Notes: a model not told the origin generated them from the sequence alone. A stretch of DNA of 64,000 bases from Affinundibacterium seohonense (GCF_014284305.1 NZ_JACOFW010000003.1:233431-297430), one strand, 5' to 3'; shown: positions 18,870 to 27,697, counted from the first letter of the stretch. Program-made: numbers and translations.

Positions 18870-20159
18870 TCAATCATCGGGCCAGATAGATAACACGGAA
18901 GCCACCTGTAGCGGATCATACAAGCGCAAATAGAAATGCCCAATCCCTGCCATTCCCAACATGAGATTCGGCGATTCTCCCGCGCCAGAATTGCCGCAGG
19001 GCCAAGGCAAACCTTGCTTCACATAAAAGTCGTAACCATCTTGTCCAACTTTTTCTGCGACGGCACTCAAGTCTGGCCTTTGTAAATACTGCCCCGCCAA
19101 AATCATCAATTCCGCATTTCCAGCAGCACCGTGACAAAGCGAATAATTATTCATACCTGGTGCCCACGGCTTCATTAACGCGCGTGAGGTCGACGCCAAT
19201 GCCGCCTCCAAATCCTGAGATATCGTCGGACGATTTGGCAGCAGTGGCTGCAGTTGCAGCAAGCGCAGTCGCGACAAACCAATTCCAGGCGCACCATGAC
19301 ACCAACCCATACTGCAACTTTGATTCGCATGTCCGGTTTGACGCAAATCCTCCCAATTCGATTCGTCTTCATGAAACCACTGCTTTTCATACTGCAATGC
19401 CGATTCAGCTTGCAACAAATATGACTGGTCACCAGTCGCCTGATACAAACTCACCAATGCTGTCGCAATACCAGCTGTGCCATGCGCAAAGCCGGTCAAA
19501 TTGGCCTTCACCGGACTAGTTATCGTCGCCCAAGAAGCACCCATGGGATTCTGTTCCGCCAAGCCTAACAAATGCTGCCCATGTGCGCATGCCAAGTCCA
19601 ACAAGGATGCTTCAGAATATTTTTTTGCGAGTAATAACAACGCGGGAATCGCCCCGGCGCTGCCACCGATGACATCGATATTTTTTTTATCGATAGGCAC
19701 ATCGCGCAACTCCAGCATCAATGTCATACCACGTTCAATTAATCGCTCTCTTTGCAAAAGCTCGCCTATGCGTGTCATCGCAAAGGCGATACCACAACTT
19801 CCAGAATAGAAGCTATGGCGTAAACTTGGAGATCTCTTTGCATGCATAGACCAAGCTTGATTCACCGCACCTTCCAAACAACGGAGTTGCTGTCTATCAC
19901 CAGTGTATTTAAGCAATTCCGCCAGAAATAAAGCGATGCCAATGGTGCCGCCATAGAGTTCAGAGCCACAGGCTTGATAGACGGCGGAGCGGCGCTGCTG
20001 CGAATACTCCATGCCCCAGCCTAGCCAATTACACCTATCCTTATCCCAGATCGCGTCGCGGCATAAGCGATTCGCGATACGATCTGCCACTTCTAGATAC
20101 AGTGAATTCGGCAAACTAGGTTGTTGGACGGCATGCGCCGCATTTGTGAACGTTACCAT
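18870..20159 (-). CDS. LanC-type lanthionine cyclase
   Basis: A 429-residue stand-alone cyclase-like protein. It shows the Gly-rich repeats of the alpha/alpha toroid of LanC (SGSCGIAFAMTRIGE, GFAHGTAGIATAL, GWCHGAPGIGL, LCHGAAGNAEL). The zinc ligands Cys287, Cys342 and His343 and the general acid/base His226 are all present, in the spacing of NisC. It should add cysteine thiols to dehydroalanine or dehydrobutyrine in a precursor peptide. It overlaps the HopA1-like gene by seven bases, implying translational coupling. A eukaryotic LanCL-like glutathione role is unlikely in this context. Confidence 0.9.
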   Translation of the reverse strand: MVTFTNAAHAVQQPSLPNSLYLEVADRIANRLCRDAIWDKDRCNWLGWGMEYSQQRRSAVYQACGSELYGGTIGIALFLAELLKYTGDRQQLRCLEGAVNQAWSMHAKRSPSLRHSFYSGSCGIAFAMTRIGELLQRERLIERGMTLMLELRDVPIDKKNIDVIGGSAGAIPALLLLAKKYSEASLLDLACAHGQHLLGLAEQNPMGASWATITSPVKANLTGFAHGTAGIATALVSLYQATGDQSYLLQAESALQYEKQWFHEDESNWEDLRQTGHANQSCSMGWCHGAPGIGLSRLRLLQLQPLLPNRPTISQDLEAALASTSRALMKPWAPGMNNYSLCHGAAGNAELMILAGQYLQRPDLSAVAEKVGQDGYDFYVKQGLPWPCGNSGAGESPNLMLGMAGIGHFYLRLYDPLQVASVLSIWPDD

Positions 20160-21211
20160 CGTGACTCTTTATCAAAAATTGTCTGCGCAAAAATATCATT
20201 CGATCCTGGATTCAAATAAGGTTTTTCAAAATGAATATCTTTGGCTAGGAACACTTGCTCTATCATTTCCACTTGGCCATCGATCTTTTGCTCACCTGCT
20301 AAATAAGCTTGCACCAATCCTTCTGCAACCAAACTACAACGTTGCATACCAAAGCTCGTTCCTGCCTTCACATCCTCGGCCATCCCAACGCCAGCGATTA
20401 AGTTGCAAGTGAACATAGGGGAGCCTTCGCGCAGACGAATACGCGCATCTCTGTGCATCTCTAAAATCAAAGAGGCGACCAAGCTGTAATGGCGACGTGC
20501 CACATAAAGAACGGCAGAATCCGCCCGCGTGTACATCTTGGCTTGCACCAAGGATTTGAATTTAAAGGGAATCTGATAACGATTTAAGGTAGACGTCACG
20601 TGCATCATCAAATTGACGGCTTCATGGACGGCGACATTAAAGTAAAAACGCACGACAGTATTTTCATCAAACTGATCCGACAAAGTGCGACCAAAGGCAA
20701 AGAAAAAACTAGGCTGCACGTCAGTGGTGCCAGAAAACATGCGGATACTGACGAAATCGCCAGCTCGTGGGGTAACGCCCGGCCATTTGTAAGTGGAGTA
20801 TTCACCAGCAATAGCGACCCGACTTCGATCGGCTTTTTGCACGAACACTCGACCGTCAGTGCCAGTCTCATAAATGCGCCAACCGGGGTCCCAGCCATCT
20901 TTGTTATCATTGGCGGCGTGAAACAGATTTGTCAGATTCTCATGCGCAAAGCCTAGTGAGCTCGCATCCTCAGCAACGGGAAAATTTCTCACGTAGCAAA
21001 GATCGTAAAGTCTGGCATTCAAATGTTCGACTAATTTTTTAGTCTCTGGGGTTGCTGGATTTTGTTCTACTTCTGCAAGTGGCTGCGCATCCCATGTATA
21101 GGTCACTCCATCAAACACATAAGAGCTAAGACTCAAAATTAACGTACGCTGACAGATCGCCGCTAATTCTGCACGCAATGTTAAGACTAAGGCCGTTGCT
21201 GATATCGTCAC
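20153..21211 (-). CDS. HopA1-family protein, predicted phospho-Ser/Thr lyase (LanY/TvaD-like)
   Basis: A 352-residue protein with the HopA1 (PF17914-type) pattern: VRFYFNVAV, then IPFKFKSLV, RADSAVLYV, and late SPMFTCNL-GVGMAED-SFGMQRCSLVAEGL. Homologues in class V lanthipeptide clusters (LxmY) and thioviridamide clusters (TvaD) act with an APH-type kinase to dehydrate Ser and Thr. Here the APH-like gene lies immediately upstream with a four-base overlap, and LanC follows. The pairing strongly supports a lyase role over a type III effector, as no secretion genes are present. Confidence 0.85.
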   Translation of the reverse strand: MTISATALVLTLRAELAAICQRTLILSLSSYVFDGVTYTWDAQPLAEVEQNPATPETKKLVEHLNARLYDLCYVRNFPVAEDASSLGFAHENLTNLFHAANDNKDGWDPGWRIYETGTDGRVFVQKADRSRVAIAGEYSTYKWPGVTPRAGDFVSIRMFSGTTDVQPSFFFAFGRTLSDQFDENTVVRFYFNVAVHEAVNLMMHVTSTLNRYQIPFKFKSLVQAKMYTRADSAVLYVARRHYSLVASLILEMHRDARIRLREGSPMFTCNLIAGVGMAEDVKAGTSFGMQRCSLVAEGLVQAYLAGEQKIDGQVEMIEQVFLAKDIHFEKPYLNPGSNDIFAQTIFDKESRW

Positions 21212-22302
21212 ACGTCCTCCGTCAAACCAAACAAGTCGACTGCGGCTTGCGTTGGATCACGCAAGACTTGCTGACTCAAATCTAACAAAGCATAAGCATG
21301 CGGACTCATTTCTGAGCAATGATAAAGCGACTCAAAAGCAGTTTGCAGCATACGAACCGCAGCAAATTCTAGGCACGTCTTCAAGCAAACATCATTCTCA
21401 GTGCTGCCTTCATTTCTAGCGCTACGATAGTTATTCCAAAATGCCCTGATGCTTGCAAACATTTTTGGCATATTGGCGACGGTGTCATCAATTAACTGCT
21501 GAGTCGACAGACTTGAATCTCGATAGGAGCACATCACCCAAAACGACAGATAGGACTGAAACACAGAACCGACATCCCACCGGACATCACCCATCTGCAC
21601 CAATTCCCAATCAATAATCTTAAGCCTTTGCTCGTGCTCAACCTGTTGAATCAAGCAATTGTCCCATTTGATATCCGCGTGGATTAAATCCGAGCTGCGC
21701 CAGATGTCAAAAAGCCGCTCCAGATGCGTTTGCAAAGTTGGCAAACTACGCAAAACATCACCAAACTGCACAGCCCCGCCACTTAATGAATTCGCAGGAA
21801 AATAAGATACTTTGTGGTAGGTAAAAATCCATGGCACTTTATTCGACAATTTTGGCAAGTTGGTCTCAGTGCTATCAAGGTCAATTTTGATACTATGATA
21901 AACACTCAAAGCATCGCCTAACAAACCGGCTATCGATTCCGGGAACTCTCTGTGTTTATTATAAAATTCGCGTAAATTTTCACTCGCTGATAGCAATTCC
22001 AAAATTAGGCAATACCGCGATTGATCATAACGAACTAAGGTAGGCATCAGATTTGCCCACAACGGAAACCCTTGTGCCCAGCGATAACAATCCGCCTCTC
22101 GTTGTATCGAGCTGCGATGCAAGTCTTGAAAAGACTGTACTTGTTTTAAAAATTTACCGCGATTGTTTCCAACTACGACTTTAAAATTGCGATTGTTTTG
22201 CCCAGCTTCAATCACTTTAAAGTCGCCATCAACAATATCTGCTACATCGACAAGGCCACTATCCAGTAAATAATGCGCCAAATTGGCTGCTGTTAGAAAC
22301 AT
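21208..22302 (-). CDS. APH-fold kinase, predicted precursor Ser/Thr kinase (LanK/TvaC-like)
   Basis: A 364-residue aminoglycoside-phosphotransferase-fold protein. The catalytic loop is HADIKWDN (His208, Asp210, Asn215) and the metal-binding motif is IIDWE (Asp231). An N-lobe Lys (50 or 53) and Glu69 fit ATP binding. In class V lanthipeptide and thioamitide systems this fold phosphorylates Ser/Thr of the precursor before a HopA1-like lyase eliminates phosphate. Coupling to the HopA1 gene by an ATGA-type overlap points to that role rather than antibiotic resistance. Substrate assignment is inference. Confidence 0.85.
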   Translation of the reverse strand: MFLTAANLAHYLLDSGLVDVADIVDGDFKVIEAGQNNRNFKVVVGNNRGKFLKQVQSFQDLHRSSIQREADCYRWAQGFPLWANLMPTLVRYDQSRYCLILELLSASENLREFYNKHREFPESIAGLLGDALSVYHSIKIDLDSTETNLPKLSNKVPWIFTYHKVSYFPANSLSGGAVQFGDVLRSLPTLQTHLERLFDIWRSSDLIHADIKWDNCLIQQVEHEQRLKIIDWELVQMGDVRWDVGSVFQSYLSFWVMCSYRDSSLSTQQLIDDTVANMPKMFASIRAFWNNYRSARNEGSTENDVCLKTCLEFAAVRMLQTAFESLYHCSEMSPHAYALLDLSQQVLRDPTQAAVDLFGLTEDV

Positions 22303-22330
22303 GATTTATTCAGTGAATGAGAATTGCTAT

Positions 22331-22363
22331 AAAAAAAACCCGAAGCGGAATCCTTCGGGTTTT
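22331..22363 (-). terminator. Intrinsic terminator between precursor and modification genes
   Basis: The eleven-base arms AAAACCCGAAG and CTTCGGGTTTT close a seven-base loop, and the minus-strand transcript ends in eight U. It lies 57 bp after the precursor stop and 29 bp before the APH-kinase start, so partial read-through would give more precursor than enzyme mRNA. Confidence 0.9.
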
Positions 22364-22419
22364 ACGTAATTAAGGAACAGATGATCGTCTAACTTAACTA
22401 CTCTGCATAATGAAACCAA

Positions 22420-22776
22420 TCAGCACAAAAATGCCGGCGCAGACTGAAATGATTGCTGTGTATATTGGTATTGAGGAGGTGCGATTTGATTATGACCCAA
22501 AGCGACTTTAACATGTTGCTGAGTAGAACCAGCAACATCGGCTCCACAACTATCTTGCGTACAAATAGCAGTCGCTTCACAACCATTTTGCGAGCAATTG
22601 CCTGTAGCAGGACCTGTCGCTTCACAGCTGTCCTGCGTGCAGATGGCTGTAGCAGGACCTGTCGCTTCACAGCTGTCCTGCGTGCAGATGGCTGTAGCAG
22701 GACCAGTCGCTTCACAGCTGTCCTGCGTGCAAATGGCTGTAGCAGAACCAGTCATTTCAAAAACCAAATTATTCAT
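22420..22776 (-). CDS. Cys/Thr-rich repeat peptide, predicted RiPP (lanthipeptide) precursor
   Basis: A 118-residue peptide from the ATG at 22776. GGAG lies nine bases upstream of this ATG, whereas the earlier ATG at 22785 directly touches it, so the shorter form is preferred. The N-terminal two thirds is a tandem repeat of 15 residues (TGPATAICTQDSCEA) in three good units, one diverged unit (TGPATGNCSQNGCEA) and a partial one. Each has TxxC and TxxxC spacing, suited to methyllanthionine rings, with ten Cys in all. A distinct tail rich in Gln, Pro and Tyr follows, ending in Cys. It sits directly upstream of the kinase, lyase and cyclase genes. Precursor role is inferred from context and composition. 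Confidence 0.82.
   Translation of the reverse strand: MNNLVFEMTGSATAICTQDSCEATGPATAICTQDSCEATGPATAICTQDSCEATGPATGNCSQNGCEATAICTQDSCGADVAGSTQQHVKVALGHNQIAPPQYQYTQQSFQSAPAFLC
22546..22755. repeat. In-frame 45-bp tandem repeats of the precursor gene
   Basis: Units begin at 22576, 22621, 22666 and 22711 (each starting TTCACA on the plus strand), with a shorter partial unit at about 22546-22575. The 22621 and 22666 copies are almost identical at DNA level, suggesting recent duplication. The 45-bp period preserves the frame, so copy number can change without breaking the peptide. Confidence 0.92.
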
Positions 22777-22864
22777 TTTATTCATCTCCGTTGATTCAGT
22801 AAAGTTAAACTACAATTACCTCAAAACTCGCGAGCATTCTGAGGACTTCCGACAAGCAAACAAG

Positions 22865-24199
22865 TCAAATAGTCAAAGGGTAAGCTTGCTTGATTCCAAA
22901 AACATGCAATGCGCCAGTTCCACCTGCGAAGTAATCGCTGAATTCGCCGCACTCGAGAGTCGGTAGCGGCACAGTCAGCACTGCAACATTGTCCACATTC
23001 AGCTCATTAAAGCTGGCTGCGTTGTAATTGGGATCGTTTCCCTTGGCGGGATTATTCACTTGAGCTAATTGAGAATGCGCGGCATATTGTGTGCATCCGT
23101 CCAAAGAATGGTAGCTGGCATAGAGTGATTGCACCCCGTTGACATCTCCCTGCTGCGGCGTGGAACTTTCATCATAGGCACACCAACCGTCAACATTAAA
23201 CACAAAGCCATTATGACCAGCGACCACGCATTGTTGCACAATCGCAGAACCGCTCGACGGTATTAAGTGGATGTGCACCAAGTCGCTAGCATCGCTAACA
23301 TTTGAGGGACATTCACGACTCATCGTCTTACGTAAGCGCGCATCATCATGATCTAGGCAAATTTCCAATCCAAAATCAACATAGGCTGGAACATTATCCT
23401 CACCATAATTCTGTCGGAAAATGGCAAGGGGATCGTAAGGAGCTTTTTTTACATCACCATCAGATAAATCAATATGGGGATAGCCAACCATTTCTTCAGT
23501 AATCACATTTTGATTATTCGTTTCAAACAAGACGAAATCAATTGGGGAAAGGAAATATTTCTCGGAAGTCATTTTGTTAAATGTCTCAGATTTGCCCTGT
23601 ATTTGCAAATCGATATTACTGAATATCAGAGCCCGATCACGCACTTCCACTGCGGGGTTTACCCGCAAATCGGCAATAGTCTCATTCAAAATCTGTTCAG
23701 TAATACTGCGTGCGTTTCCAAACTCCGCCTGCGCATTAAAAGCCAAACTTTCCACCAGTCTCTTACGCATTTGTACTGATGGCGATGCAAATACTGCATC
23801 GATATTCGCGACTTTGGCACTGATCATGGTGCCAAAAACAAAAGTCCAATTTGGGTATTCCTCGGCATTAAAAGTCTCAGCTAATAGCGCTAAGGCTCTT
23901 ACCGCCGGATCATCTTCTTCACTTTGATAAACGTACGCGCCAAGCGGACCATGAAAATAAAATTCAGGTGCCATAAAAATATTATTGACGAGCTGCGTAT
24001 CATTGGCTGGCAATGCTTTTTTGGCAGTATCGACTGCATTTTTTAGAATGCTGATACGTGCCCGCAAATCCTGCTCCAAGTCGTCTGCCCCTAAATAATT
24101 CCCGACCAAATATTTTGACAGTATCAATTTATCTTGGCTAGGTCCGGTTGGAATGGCATAACCTATGAAGCGGCATTGAGAAAAATAATTTGTTGGCAT
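22865..24199 (-). CDS. Nitrilase-superfamily-like (C-N hydrolase) protein
   Basis: A 444-residue protein without a signal peptide. The Glu-Lys-Cys triad expected for carbon-nitrogen hydrolases is visible: Glu79 in IFMAPEFYFHG, Lys209 in FNKM (or Lys214) and Cys281 in FGLEICLDHDDARLR. Length exceeds simple amidases because of inserts. It lies between the pseudokinase gene and the precursor, all on one strand with short gaps, so it may belong to the same pathway. It could trim, deamidate or acylate the peptide. It might instead act on a small molecule. Fold assignment is by motif only; function is unknown. Confidence 0.65.
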   Translation of the reverse strand: MPTNYFSQCRFIGYAIPTGPSQDKLILSKYLVGNYLGADDLEQDLRARISILKNAVDTAKKALPANDTQLVNNIFMAPEFYFHGPLGAYVYQSEEDDPAVRALALLAETFNAEEYPNWTFVFGTMISAKVANIDAVFASPSVQMRKRLVESLAFNAQAEFGNARSITEQILNETIADLRVNPAVEVRDRALIFSNIDLQIQGKSETFNKMTSEKYFLSPIDFVLFETNNQNVITEEMVGYPHIDLSDGDVKKAPYDPLAIFRQNYGEDNVPAYVDFGLEICLDHDDARLRKTMSRECPSNVSDASDLVHIHLIPSSGSAIVQQCVVAGHNGFVFNVDGWCAYDESSTPQQGDVNGVQSLYASYHSLDGCTQYAAHSQLAQVNNPAKGNDPNYNAASFNELNVDNVAVLTVPLPTLECGEFSDYFAGGTGALHVFGIKQAYPLTI

Positions 24200-24239
24200 A
24201 GTCGTTTATCGAGTTCAATTATCCAATTTATTCACAATT

Positions 24240-26432
24240 TTATTTTTGCGTACTCTTCGAATCCTCATATTGAGGATCTTTACGCAATTTAACTAAAAAT
24301 GGTTCCGCATTTACTTGCGCCTCTGTAATACCCAAGCTCTTCGATTTCTGAATGGCCTCTAACGCATCACCTCGTTTCCCTATTTGCTCAAATACGCGCG
24401 CCGCAAGCAAGTGCACATTTGGATTGCCAGCATTGAGCTTCAATGCACGCTCAATCAGGCTTAGCGCTTTCGCTTGATGTCCCAAAGAGGCTTCAAATGT
24501 CGCTAATTGCGCGATGAACCAGCCATCGTTTGGACGACGGTTAATTCTGATCTCTAGCAATTCCCGTGCCTTCTCATAAGCCAGGCGAGCCTCATCGACT
24601 CTGGAGCCAATTTGATTTAAGGCATCTGCTAAATAAGCCCAATTTTCATATTCCTGAGGATTTGCATCAACCGCTTTTTCAAGTGCGATCACAGCAGATG
24701 CATACTCGCCACGAGAATATTTAATTTGCCCTAGGCTCTTATACAACAGGGCATCAGAGCGGATCTGTAATCCCTGTTGCAAAACTTGTAGCGATTCATC
24801 TGTCCGTCCTTGCGCTTCTAAGGCATTGGTCAAGAAAATATAGGAAAGGATCACATCTGGATTATGGAGAATATTTGCCCGAAAGAGTTGCTCTGCGATT
24901 GAAAATTGCGCTTGATTTAGATAGACAATCCCCTTTAAATTCAGAATCAACCAATCATTCGGAAACAACTTTAATGCGGCGTCGGCAGTACGGATCGCGT
25001 CTTCATATTTACGCGACAGCAAAAAAATGCGTAATTCGGTTTGCCAAACTAATAAACTATTTGGCTCCATTTTTTTTGCACGAGCAACTGCTGTCATTGC
25101 CAAATCAAACTGCTGATGCGGATCCAAAGACAAGGCATGAGCCACCTGCGTCAATGCTAAGTCGGGGTTTAATTGCAAAGCCCGTTGAGAACTTGCCAAA
25201 GCTTTCTCGCGCCAGACTTCATCACGACTACTACTACGGAAGCGATAGTTATAAACCATAGAAAGCCCCGCCACTGCGCGTGCATTATTCGAATCGCGTT
25301 CCAATACCGTATTAAAGTGTGTTGTCGCCTTATCCAACATACCTGGTTTGTCATACATAGCCAGCGCTTGCATGCCTTGCTCTAACTCGCGCGACTCAGA
25401 ATAAGGCTTAAACATTTTGACGATATGGGTCCAGTTAGGCTTGGCCTGCCAAATCACAATCGCTCCCACACTCAACAAAAAGAAACAGGCAATGCTTAGT
25501 AGATATCGACGTCGACGCGCGGCACTAACGAGCTGAGTCTGCAGGGCTTTTATGTTGAGATCACTGGCACTACCAGAGTTAAGCTCACTCACAGTCAACT
25601 TTTTGCATTCTTCTTGTACCTGCTGCAAACGCAGTCTTTTGGAGGCATCAACTATGGTCATCGCCAGAATTAAACTGCGAACCTCTGGCGACAATTTTTC
25701 TGGCCATTCCCATTGCGTGGATGCAGCTTGCGCTTGCGCCGCCACTAAGGCGATGCCTCTCAAATGCACGTAAGGTGTATGCCCAAGCAACATTTCATAC
25801 AAGACCGTCCCTAACGCAAAGACATCACTGGCAGGCGTCGGTGTGGTTTCCACAAACCGCTCTGGCGCTAAGTAGGCAATACTGTCATGTGTGTCGATCT
25901 CTGCCACATTACTCACGGCATGTGGATTAAAGTGCGAAGTCGCACCCACATTAAGAATACGAATCCGCCCGGCCACATCAACGATGAGATTTGCAGGCTT
26001 GAGATCGCCGTGCAGTAAACCGGCAGCATGGGCTTCGAGCATGGCTGTCGCGATTTGCTTGATATGGACTAGAGCGAGATTTTCTTGCCCCTGATGCTCG
26101 TCTATCCAAGCAGATAAACCCTTGCCTTGAACAGCTTCCATCACGATATAGAGTTTGCTATCGACTTCTTCTAAAGCATGAATTTTGACAAAAGCAGAAT
26201 GCGTTAAGGCAGCCACTTTGCGCGCTTGCGCCAATACGACATCAAAGTCTTTACCAAGATGATGCAACTGTTTGATCACGACCAGTCGATGTAACTTTGT
26301 ATCCCAAGCCTCATAGACGGGCGACAAAGAATTCGTGTCGAGACAACGACGGATTTCATAGTGCATGAAATCTGCAGGCTCGGTTAGCGCCTGGCTTGGC
26401 GATAAATTGATGTTCGTTGGAATCGAGCTCAT
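24240..26432 (-). CDS. Kinase-fold TPR membrane protein, predicted pseudokinase
   Basis: A 730-residue paralogue of the kinase at 16503. It has the same architecture: kinase fold (about 25-280), a membrane helix near 310-330 (YLLSIACFFLLSVGAIVIW) and a C-terminal TPR region. The glycine loop is lost (LDTNSLSPVY in place of GxGxxG) and DFG is replaced by Asn161-Val-Gly, removing the magnesium-binding Asp. Lys54 and Asp143 (HGDLKPAN) remain. It is therefore likely a pseudokinase or a very weak kinase, perhaps a scaffold or partner of its paralogue. First gene of the cluster in transcription order. Confidence 0.86.
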   Translation of the reverse strand: MSSIPTNINLSPSQALTEPADFMHYEIRRCLDTNSLSPVYEAWDTKLHRLVVIKQLHHLGKDFDVVLAQARKVAALTHSAFVKIHALEEVDSKLYIVMEAVQGKGLSAWIDEHQGQENLALVHIKQIATAMLEAHAAGLLHGDLKPANLIVDVAGRIRILNVGATSHFNPHAVSNVAEIDTHDSIAYLAPERFVETTPTPASDVFALGTVLYEMLLGHTPYVHLRGIALVAAQAQAASTQWEWPEKLSPEVRSLILAMTIVDASKRLRLQQVQEECKKLTVSELNSGSASDLNIKALQTQLVSAARRRRYLLSIACFFLLSVGAIVIWQAKPNWTHIVKMFKPYSESRELEQGMQALAMYDKPGMLDKATTHFNTVLERDSNNARAVAGLSMVYNYRFRSSSRDEVWREKALASSQRALQLNPDLALTQVAHALSLDPHQQFDLAMTAVARAKKMEPNSLLVWQTELRIFLLSRKYEDAIRTADAALKLFPNDWLILNLKGIVYLNQAQFSIAEQLFRANILHNPDVILSYIFLTNALEAQGRTDESLQVLQQGLQIRSDALLYKSLGQIKYSRGEYASAVIALEKAVDANPQEYENWAYLADALNQIGSRVDEARLAYEKARELLEIRINRRPNDGWFIAQLATFEASLGHQAKALSLIERALKLNAGNPNVHLLAARVFEQIGKRGDALEAIQKSKSLGITEAQVNAEPFLVKLRKDPQYEDSKSTQK

Positions 26433-26815
26433 TAGTAGTTAGTGACGCGCAAATGTCGTTGATTGTTGTTTTGAATCAATTTTCGACTTTACCATTAAAG
26501 TGGTCTTTGATTCATACAGAAATGCCACGTTTTACATGTCAAGTGTGTTTTTTACAAATTAATTTTTTTATATTGACATGTAAGCACTTCAACGAAGACC
26601 TTTTTAAGCAGCTTGACCCAAGCAATTTCTAAACTGCACTGCAGCTTCCTATGAATTTTCTACACGAAGCCAGCCCTGCACCATGAAAAGCACAGCGACT
26701 TCACCTATAATGCTGGCAAATCAAAGACTTACTCAACGACTTTCGATCCATCGTAGTCGTTCATTAAGTCATCGTATGAATTAGTAACCGAACTCTTCTT
26801 TCTTTTAAGTCTCCC
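26433..26815. other. Divergent intergenic region upstream of the peptide cluster
   Basis: 383 bp between the pseudokinase gene (minus) and trhO (plus), AT-rich around 26540-26580. It must hold the start of the cluster transcript and the trhO promoter. No sigma-54 element, RNA gene or ORF was seen that I would defend. Confidence 0.4.
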
Positions 26816-27697
26816 ATGCAATCTGCCGCTACACCTTACGTCAATATTTCCGCCTATAAATTCATTACCTTTAATGACACTGAAGAAAAACGTCCTGAGT
26901 TTATCGCCAAGTGCCAAGAACTGAACTTGAAAGGCACGGTGCTATTGACACCTGAGGGCATCAATATGTTTTTAGCAGGCCTACGCCATGAGATTGATGC
27001 CTACATGGATTGGTTGCATAGCGACGCGCGCTTTGCGGATGTGGTTGCCAAAGAAAGTTTTTCTGATCGCCAGCCTTTTACCAAATTGCTAGTGAAATTG
27101 AAGCCAGAGATTATTACCATGCGCATGCCTTTGATTAAACCTGAAGACGGTCGCGCACCATTTGTCGAAGCGAAAACCTTGAAGCGTTGGTTGGATCAAG
27201 GTCATGACGACAACGGTAAGCCAGTCGTGATGGTCGATACCCGCAATGATTTTGAAGTTGATGTCGGTAGCTTTGATAACACTATCGACTATCGGATTAG
27301 CAAGTTCACCGAATTCCCAGCCGTGATCGAGGCAAACCGCGATGCGCTCAATGATAAAACCGTGGTGACTTTTTGCACTGGCGGTATACGTTGCGAAAAG
27401 GCGGCGATCCACATGCAGAATGTGGGCTTTGAAAGTGTCTATCAACTCGAAGGCGGCATTTTGAAATACTTCGAAGAAGTCGGTGGCGATCATTACCACG
27501 GCGATTGTTTTGTATTCGATTACCGTACGGCCCTAAATCCAAAATTAGAAGCAACGGATACAACGCAATGCTATGCCTGCCGTGCCGTAGTCACACCGCG
27601 TGAGCAATTATCACCGTGGTACATCGAGGGCAAGTCCTGCCCGCATTGTCAAAAAGCGACTCGTGACAGCGCTAGTAGCTCGCCACACGCCAACTAA
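26816..27697 (+). CDS. trhO: tRNA uridine(34) hydroxylase TrhO (rhodanese-related)
   Basis: 293 residues, matching the YceA/TrhO family, which hydroxylates U34 of tRNA in an oxygen-dependent reaction. The N-terminal domain has the family motif [17 protein letters not shown]. The rhodanese domain carries the active-site loop [11 protein letters not shown]. The C-terminus has a CYACR...CPHC zinc-like motif seen in the longer members. It is monocistronic with a terminator just downstream. Confidence 0.93.
   Translation: MQSAATPYVNISAYKFITFNDTEEKRPEFIAKCQELNLKGTVLLTPEGINMFLAGLRHEIDAYMDWLHSDARFADVVAKESFSDRQPFTKLLVKLKPEIITMRMPLIKPEDGRAPFVEAKTLKRWLDQGHDDNGKPVVMVDTRNDFEVDVGSFDNTIDYRISKFTEFPAVIEANRDALNDKTVVTFCTGGIRCEKAAIHMQNVGFESVYQLEGGILKYFEEVGGDHYHGDCFVFDYRTALNPKLEATDTTQCYACRAVVTPREQLSPWYIEGKSCPHCQKATRDSASSSPHAN

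Noticed and set aside
20153..21211. Type III secretion effector
   Set aside because: HopA1 similarity alone suggests this, but no secretion genes are present and the APH/LanC context matches dehydratase lyases.
21208..22302. Aminoglycoside resistance gene
   Set aside because: The fold is APH, but translational coupling with HopA1 and LanC genes points to peptide phosphorylation.
22546..22755. Regular repeats that could look like a CRISPR array
   Set aside because: The units are contiguous, in-frame 45-bp coding repeats with no unique spacers, and no cas genes are present.
22398..22794. Other repeat-bearing ORFs on both strands over the precursor gene
   Set aside because: A 45-bp period keeps every frame open. 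Only the frame at 22420-22776 has a ribosome-binding site and a Cys/Thr pattern suited to the neighbouring enzymes.
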